Below are positions 14,548-18,339 of a DNA stretch of 18,339 nucleotides, in pieces (the first letter of the stretch is position 1; every line of letters starts with the position of its first letter). The notes beneath the pieces are model-generated. The model was given only the letters and a program-made list of their open reading frames with translations, did no database searches and was not told the origin of the DNA. Source of the DNA: JABDBK01 sp964453575 (GTDB lineage Bacteria > Pseudomonadota > Gammaproteobacteria > DSM-16500); the NCBI GenBank assembly GCA_964453575.1, contig CAYVRW010000045.1, positions 1 through 18,339 of the forward strand, given 5' to 3'. The position numbers and the translations under genes are program-made.

Positions 14548-15015
14548 TTATTTTAAAAAATCAAGCGGCAACGCGGTTTTTTCAACAATATTTCTAACAA
14601 CAAAACTCGAATGTACGTTATTAACACCTTCAATTTGAGTCAGTTTATTAAGTAAAAATGTCTGATATTCATTGAGACTTGGAACCACTATTCTTAACAT
14701 ATAATCAGCTGATTGACCGGCAATCAAATAGCACTGCATGACTTCGGGCAGGGATTCCATCGTCTTTTCAAAATGACTCATGATTTTCGGATTATGGCTA
14801 GAGAGACCTACTAAAATAATAATAGTCAATGTAAGATCAATTTTTTCGGGATTTAATAATGCAACATATTGGCGAATGTATCCTGATTCTTCTAACTGAT
14901 TGACACGTCGCAAGCAGGGTGATGGGGATAGTGAAACTTTTTCAGCTAATTCTTGATTGCTAATATGGCTGTTTGACTGCAGAATTTCGAGAATATTACG
15001 ATCTATTCTATCCAT
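14548..15015 (-). CDS. Lrp/AsnC family transcriptional regulator
   Basis: The product is 155 residues from the ATG at 15015, chosen because AGAGGA lies seven bases upstream and MDRIDRNILEILQ is the family's usual start; a longer frame adds 12 residues. The N-terminal winged helix-turn-helix (ILEILQSNSHISNQELAEKV then SPCLRRVNQLEESGYI) is followed by the alpha/beta RAM domain (GQSADYMLRIVVPSLNEYQ and the IEGVNNVHSSFVV strand). Such proteins assemble as octamers or similar discs and sense amino acids. It is divergent from the kinase gene across a 157-base gap containing a near-consensus Lrp box, so autoregulation and control of the kinase gene are likely. Its location in the repeat-bracketed insertion suggests a cargo regulator rather than the global Lrp. 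Confidence 0.92.
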   Translation of the reverse strand: MDRIDRNILEILQSNSHISNQELAEKVSLSPSPCLRRVNQLEESGYIRQYVALLNPEKIDLTLTIIILVGLSSHNPKIMSHFEKTMESLPEVMQCYLIAGQSADYMLRIVVPSLNEYQTFLLNKLTQIEGVNNVHSSFVVRNIVEKTALPLDFLK

Positions 15016-15036
15016 AGTATAATCCTCTAATAATAT

Positions 15037-15149
15037 ATTATATTTTAGCATAATCTGCTAATACATTATGCCTTTCTGATATATTTAGCAATTTTTTATC
15101 TTAACAAATCCATTACAATGCTACTTATGAGCAATTATTGAACATTGCT
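15037..15149. promoter_or_regulatory. Divergent lrp/kinase control region with Lrp-type boxes
   Basis: TAGCATAATCTGCTA (15046-15060) fits the E. coli Lrp consensus YAGHAWATTWTDCTR at 13 of 15 positions. A minus-strand TATAAT (15042-15037) lies just beyond it, so the box would cover the spacer of the regulator's own promoter. Further AGCA/TGCT half-sites occur at 15087-15090 and as AGCAAT (15130-15135) with ATTGCT (15144-15149). A plus-strand TACAAT (15114-15119) is a possible -10 for the kinase gene; its -35 is poor. Confidence 0.6.
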
Positions 15150-15172
15150 AATTTTGTATTTAGGAGGAAACC

Positions 15173-16654
15173 ATGCAAGAACCACATAAAGAATTTCAAT
15201 CACCTTCTGGTGATGTTCATGAGGCCATGCTAGGTAGATGTATTGGGGCAGGTTTGGCTGGTAATGTCTATGAACTGAATGGAAAAAATGGAACTGCCTT
15301 ATTAATCAATAAAAAAAGATGGGTGGTCAAGGAAACTTTTTTTTCTCAGGAGCGAGAGGAAAAAGTTGCAGCCCAACATTACCTCGTTTTTTCAAAAGAT
15401 AACATTACAAAACCACGTACGTTTTTCCGTAATCATTATATGGTAATGGAAAGAGTTCCCGGAATCCCTTTAAGTGAAATAAACAAAGGACAATTCACTA
15501 CGTCACAGAGATTAGAAATAGCGAATCTTATCATACAACACGTTAATCGATTTCATCATTGTACATTGAGTAGTCATACTATAATCCATAATGATCTTCA
15601 TAGTGGAAATGTACTTGTGGACATAGATACGCGTACTAGAAAAATAAATAGTATCAGTATTGTAGATTTTGGTCGATCAATAGAAGCCAAGGATGATAAT
15701 CCGGATACCCTATATCGCGATCAAACCATATTCCCGTTCATAGAAGCTAGACCACACACAGGATCTGAAAATCGTAATCACGTCCCATTTGTTTCTCCAG
15801 CTTCTGCCGGAATCAAATCGGATATTTATCAAGTTGCAGTTTTACTAGATGAATTTTTATATAGTTTATCTTCTATTTTTTCGAAAATAGGTGGGGTTGA
15901 TATAGAATTGTTATATTCAGATTTTAAGTATTGGATGAAAGAAGCAAACTATAGGGACAGACCAGATAGCGATCAAGTATTAAGATTTTATAGCACCTTA
16001 TATCGATTGTATAAAATCGATGAAGAAAATCCCAAAGATTACCATACAAAAATCGCCTTAATTGCAAAACTTGTTTTGATTAGCAATAAGCAATGGAAAG
16101 ATAAAATCAATATGGAGGAAAAAAGTGATCATATAGAGACATGGGAAAATTTTGATTTTGAAGATGAAAATAATATGCATAGTTGTCGCGCGATAGTAAT
16201 GATTTGTAAGTATCCGACATTGCGTGGATGCATGGAAAATATTTTTTCTCGCAATGCAGAATTATCAGAAAAAATAGTTTCCGCTACCTCTCAAAATGAA
16301 GTTATTGGTTGTTTAGCAGAAAAATTTGGGGTAGATTTTTTATTCCATATGCATGGAACAATAAAGCAACGTAAAGAAATTTCTGTTTTAGCTATTTCGT
16401 ATTTGCTTGATAAGGCTTCAAATAGACACGATGTTGAAGCGATTGGTAATCAACTTGAAGCTTTAAAAAAAGAGAATAAAATCGATTTTCTTTGCAAAAG
16501 ACAGGGTCATTATTGTCAATTTAGCTTTCATAATCACAAATGGAAAAATGAAAAAGTATCTGGGACGTGGGTTAACATTATGAAAATGATCGAAGAAAAA
16601 AGGATGGATTTCGTGAAGCCAGGTATTTGTGGTGGTTCACCAAATCTAAGATAA
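15173..16654 (+). CDS. Eukaryotic-like protein kinase with unknown C-terminal region
   Basis: The product is 493 residues. The N-terminal ~280 residues form a complete protein kinase: glycine loop IGAGLAGNVYEL (24-35), the VVKE lysine at 53, a catalytic loop IIHNDLHSGNVLVD with Asp141 and Asn146, the metal-binding DFG at 165-167 in IVDFGRSIEA, a SDIYQVAVLLDEF helix F with its aspartate, and RDRPD near the end. All residues needed for phosphotransfer are present. The C-terminal ~200 residues are helical and unrecognised, with a Cys/His-rich patch (FLCKRQGHYCQFSFHNH). AGGAGG five bases before the ATG predicts strong translation. No membrane helix or PASTA repeat is present, unlike household bacterial kinases, which suits an injected effector of LegK type; this is inference. 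Control by the divergent Lrp is likely. Confidence 0.82.
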   Translation: MQEPHKEFQSPSGDVHEAMLGRCIGAGLAGNVYELNGKNGTALLINKKRWVVKETFFSQEREEKVAAQHYLVFSKDNITKPRTFFRNHYMVMERVPGIPLSEINKGQFTTSQRLEIANLIIQHVNRFHHCTLSSHTIIHNDLHSGNVLVDIDTRTRKINSISIVDFGRSIEAKDDNPDTLYRDQTIFPFIEARPHTGSENRNHVPFVSPASAGIKSDIYQVAVLLDEFLYSLSSIFSKIGGVDIELLYSDFKYWMKEANYRDRPDSDQVLRFYSTLYRLYKIDEENPKDYHTKIALIAKLVLISNKQWKDKINMEEKSDHIETWENFDFEDENNMHSCRAIVMICKYPTLRGCMENIFSRNAELSEKIVSATSQNEVIGCLAEKFGVDFLFHMHGTIKQRKEISVLAISYLLDKASNRHDVEAIGNQLEALKKENKIDFLCKRQGHYCQFSFHNHKWKNEKVSGTWVNIMKMIEEKRMDFVKPGICGGSPNLR

Positions 16655-16708
16655 AATTAGGACAGAATTGAGAACAAAAACAAATAAAATCAAGATGTTA
16701 AACCTAGG

Positions 16709-16737
16709 TTGATTAGTACACATTTCTAGTGTATTAT
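16709..16737 (+). promoter_or_regulatory. higBA promoter with inverted repeat in the spacer
   Basis: TTGATT (16709-16714), 17 bases, then TATTAT (16732-16737) form a plausible sigma-70 promoter. TACAC (16717-16721) and GTGTA (16729-16733) make a short inverted repeat in the spacer that touches the -10, a suitable operator for the HigA-type antitoxin. The repeat is only five bases per arm, so chance is possible. Confidence 0.5.
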
Positions 16738-16767
16738 TAATGTAATAAGTTTAAAAAGTATAAATTT

Positions 16768-17052
16768 ATGAAGGATATTTTTGACGTAAAACTTTCTGCA
16801 AAGGCATACAAGGACTTAAAAAAAGTACCTTTGAATATAGCCCTAAAATTACAGGCTTGGGTCGATGCTGTAGGACACAAAGGCTTGAGCGAAATAAGAA
16901 AAATACCTGGATATCATGATGAACCATTAAAGGGAGATAGGAAGGGGCAACGTTCAATACGTCTAAATATAGCATATCGCGCATTTTATGTTATCAAAGA
17001 TGATGTGATCAGCTTTGTAGAAATTCAAGAGGTAAATAAGCATGAGTATTAA
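16768..17052 (+). CDS. higB: RelE/HigB-type toxin
   Basis: The product is 94 residues with the RelE/ParE fold pattern: an N-terminal strand and helix (VKLSAKAYKDLKKVP), a central helix, then GYHDEPLKGDRKGQRSIRL, YRAFYVI and a closing strand VEIQEVNKHEY. The basic GxRSIRLN and YRAFY strands and the terminal His/Tyr fit mRNA-interferase toxins of the HigB/RelE group that cut ribosome-bound mRNA. The toxin precedes the antitoxin, as in higBA loci, and overlaps it by 11 bases. The ATG lacks a good ribosome-binding site, which would keep toxin output low relative to the antitoxin. The conserved residues look intact. Confidence 0.85.
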   Translation: MKDIFDVKLSAKAYKDLKKVPLNIALKLQAWVDAVGHKGLSEIRKIPGYHDEPLKGDRKGQRSIRLNIAYRAFYVIKDDVISFVEIQEVNKHEY

Positions 17053-17407
17053 AAGCAAAATGACCGAAAAGACTTTGAGAGATATTGAAAAAATTACTGG
17101 CACTAAATTAACGTTGGGTAATTTGATTCGATCTATACGTCAATCTGATGATGTGTCTCAAGTTGATTTTGCAAATAAGCTTAAAATCACCAAGCAGCAT
17201 CTATGTGATATTGAACACGGCCGTAAATCCATCAGTCCGAAACTTTCTGCTAAATACGCCAAAATATTAGGTTATTCAAAAGAACAATTTATACGATTGG
17301 CGCTTCAAGATTTAGTTGATCGCGAAGGCTTAAACGTAGAAGTTGAAATTACACTAAAGGTTAAAGGCCGAAAAAAGCATCATGATGATTCTCGAATAGC
17401 AGCTTAA
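17042..17407 (+). CDS. higA: HigA-type helix-turn-helix antitoxin
   Basis: The product is 121 residues. An XRE/Cro-type HTH spans about residues 27-82 (LGNLIRSIRQSDDVSQVDFA, then ITKQHLCDIEHGRKSISPK), followed by KYAKILGYSKEQFIRLALQD. The C-terminus is a basic and disordered-looking tail (VKGRKKHHDDSR). HigA antitoxins neutralise the toxin by direct binding and repress the operon at inverted repeats. The start overlaps the toxin end, and GAGG lies about eight bases upstream. It converges on apaH with a 16-base gap and is the last gene before the right-hand apaH repeat. Confidence 0.87.
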   Translation: MSIKSKMTEKTLRDIEKITGTKLTLGNLIRSIRQSDDVSQVDFANKLKITKQHLCDIEHGRKSISPKLSAKYAKILGYSKEQFIRLALQDLVDREGLNVEVEITLKVKGRKKHHDDSRIAA

Positions 17408-17423
17408 TAAGATTAACTAGTTA

Positions 17424-18230
17424 TTATTTCGATGAAGCAACACTGAATCTCAAACCATCTTCCAACCGCATAGCAGTCAAGTTATAACCCCAAATACACC
17501 CCGTATCTAAGGCATAAGTATGCGGCGTATCAGTGATGCCGCCTAATGCTGCCCAATGGCCAAAAAGAATTTTTAAATCCGCATTTTGCCGGTTAGGAAC
17601 TTTAAACCAGGGGATCAGTTTATCTTTTGCGGAATTTATTTTACCTTTTGTTTCTAATTCTAAACTTCCATCAGGATAACAAAAGCGTGCGCGAGTGAAA
17701 TAATTGGTGATGCAGCGCCATCTATCGATTCCTTGCAAATCATCACTCCACGCATTGGGATGATTGCCGTACATATGTTTTAAAAAATCGTAAGCTTTAT
17801 CACTTTGTAAAATGGATTCAACTTCATGAGCTAAGGTTTTTGCTGTTGCTAAGTCCCAACTTGCAGCAAGTCCTGCATGTACCAGGACATAATCTAATTC
17901 ATAATGTAATAAAGGTTGATGCATGAGCCAGTCTAGCAATTCATGTTTGTCGGGAGCATTAAGTATGTCTTGGAAAGTATCTTCTGGCAAACTTGCGTGG
18001 GCTTTATAAGCAACGGCTAATAAATGTAAATCATGGTTACCTAGAACGACACGGTGACGAGATCCCAGGTTTTTTACAAAGCGCAAACATGCTAATGACT
18101 CTGGGCCGCGATTAACAAGATCGCCTGTGAACCAAAGGGTGTCTTTTTCAGCGTTAAATGAGATATGCTGCAACAAACGTGCTAGAGGTTCAAAACAACC
18201 TTGTAGATCGCCAATGACATAGGTCGACAT
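17424..18230 (-). CDS. apaH: Symmetrical diadenosine tetraphosphatase (Ap4A hydrolase)
   Basis: The product is 268 residues, close to the usual ~275. Metallophosphatase motifs are in order: YVIGDLQGC (GDxxG), WFTGDLVNRGPESL and VLGNHDLHLL (GNHD), with VLVHAGL and ILFGHWA histidines completing the bimetal site. The enzyme splits Ap4A into two ADP and limits this alarmone in stress. The ATG at 18230 is eight bases after the rsmA stop, and AAGG overlaps that stop, so the two genes are coupled. In E. coli apaG lies between them; here it is absent. The last ~25 codons are the sequence duplicated at 14107-14182, so the present C-terminus may have been supplied by the inserted segment. Confidence 0.95.
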   Translation of the reverse strand: MSTYVIGDLQGCFEPLARLLQHISFNAEKDTLWFTGDLVNRGPESLACLRFVKNLGSRHRVVLGNHDLHLLAVAYKAHASLPEDTFQDILNAPDKHELLDWLMHQPLLHYELDYVLVHAGLAASWDLATAKTLAHEVESILQSDKAYDFLKHMYGNHPNAWSDDLQGIDRWRCITNYFTRARFCYPDGSLELETKGKINSAKDKLIPWFKVPNRQNADLKILFGHWAALGGITDTPHTYALDTGCIWGYNLTAMRLEDGLRFSVASSK

Positions 18231-18238
18231 GACGTACC

Positions 18239-18339
18239 TTAATCAAAAAAATGATTACTGATTTTTAAATAATCTTCTACACTTAGTTCTTCAGGCCGCA
18301 ATTGCGCATTCACAGTAATTTTTTCCCAATCGGAATCTT
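18239..18339 (-). CDS. rsmA: 16S rRNA dimethyladenosine transferase RsmA (KsgA), C-terminal end, partial
   Basis: From the window edge to the TAA at 18239-18241, the minus strand encodes about 32 residues. They include NAQLRPEELSVEDYLKISN, which corresponds to the conserved RsmA C-terminus (R.E.LSVE.Y..L). RsmA dimethylates two adjacent adenines near the 3' end of 16S rRNA during small-subunit assembly. The identification rests on this short match plus the order rsmA then apaH, which is conserved in gammaproteobacteria. The gene continues beyond the window. Confidence 0.8.
   Translation of the reverse strand, partial: DSDWEKITVNAQLRPEELSVEDYLKISNHFFD

Noticed and set aside
14079..17512. Phage- or ICE-type integrative element with its own integrase
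   Set aside because: No integrase, excisionase or mobilisation gene is visible between the repeats; only the direct repeat resembles attachment sites.

Overview
The window is about 18.3 kb of AT-rich, densely coded DNA. It looks like a gammaproteobacterium, most likely a Legionellales-type (Legionella/Coxiella-like) host-associated lineage. This assignment is inferred from the rsmA-apaH and folA neighbourhood, the folate gene set, a eukaryotic-like protein kinase, an Rpn-type remnant and several effector-like orphan proteins. No rRNA, tRNA or CRISPR array was seen.

Layout, left to right. (1) 1-3300: the last ~80 codons of a truncated rho, then an intact EVE-domain gene. These are followed by a block with a small predicted membrane protein (minus), a 59-codon gene remnant (minus) and an AbiEi/AbiEii toxin-antitoxin operon. 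The block ends in a second, broken copy of the EVE gene. (2) 3317-3521: a 205-bp imperfect palindrome, then a HAD-like hydrolase (minus). (3) 4600-6534: dps followed at once by a FUSC-type membrane protein, and a convergent orphan gene. (4) 6595-10443: a tight minus-strand operon of a PTR1-type pteridine reductase, a fused double permease and an ABC ATPase of the nitrate/sulfonate/bicarbonate class. (5) 10488-12824: a MidA-like methyltransferase, a pterin synthase with the ExxHGH motif of PTPS-III, and dihydrofolate reductase. (6) 12891-17407: an accessory insertion between folA and apaH, genes that are adjacent and convergent in E. coli. It holds an orphan 429-residue protein, an Rpn-type remnant, an Lrp/AsnC regulator, a divergent protein kinase gene and a HigBA-type toxin-antitoxin pair. 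(7) 17424-18339: apaH and the 3' end of rsmA, both on the minus strand.

Working together: the pteridine reductase, PTPS-III-like enzyme and DHFR form a pterin/folate supply cluster in which the PTPS could stand in for FolB. The main structural result is that both toxin-antitoxin blocks are bracketed by direct repeats made of a piece of the neighbouring housekeeping gene. For the AbiE block this is 123 bp of the EVE gene (399-521 and 3165-3287, two differences, both synonymous). For the kinase/HigBA block it is ~76 bp of the apaH 3' end (14107-14182 and 17437-17512, with a 30-bp identical core). The truncated rho may be a third case. The pattern suggests repeated accessory insertion by a mechanism that duplicates or replaces gene ends.
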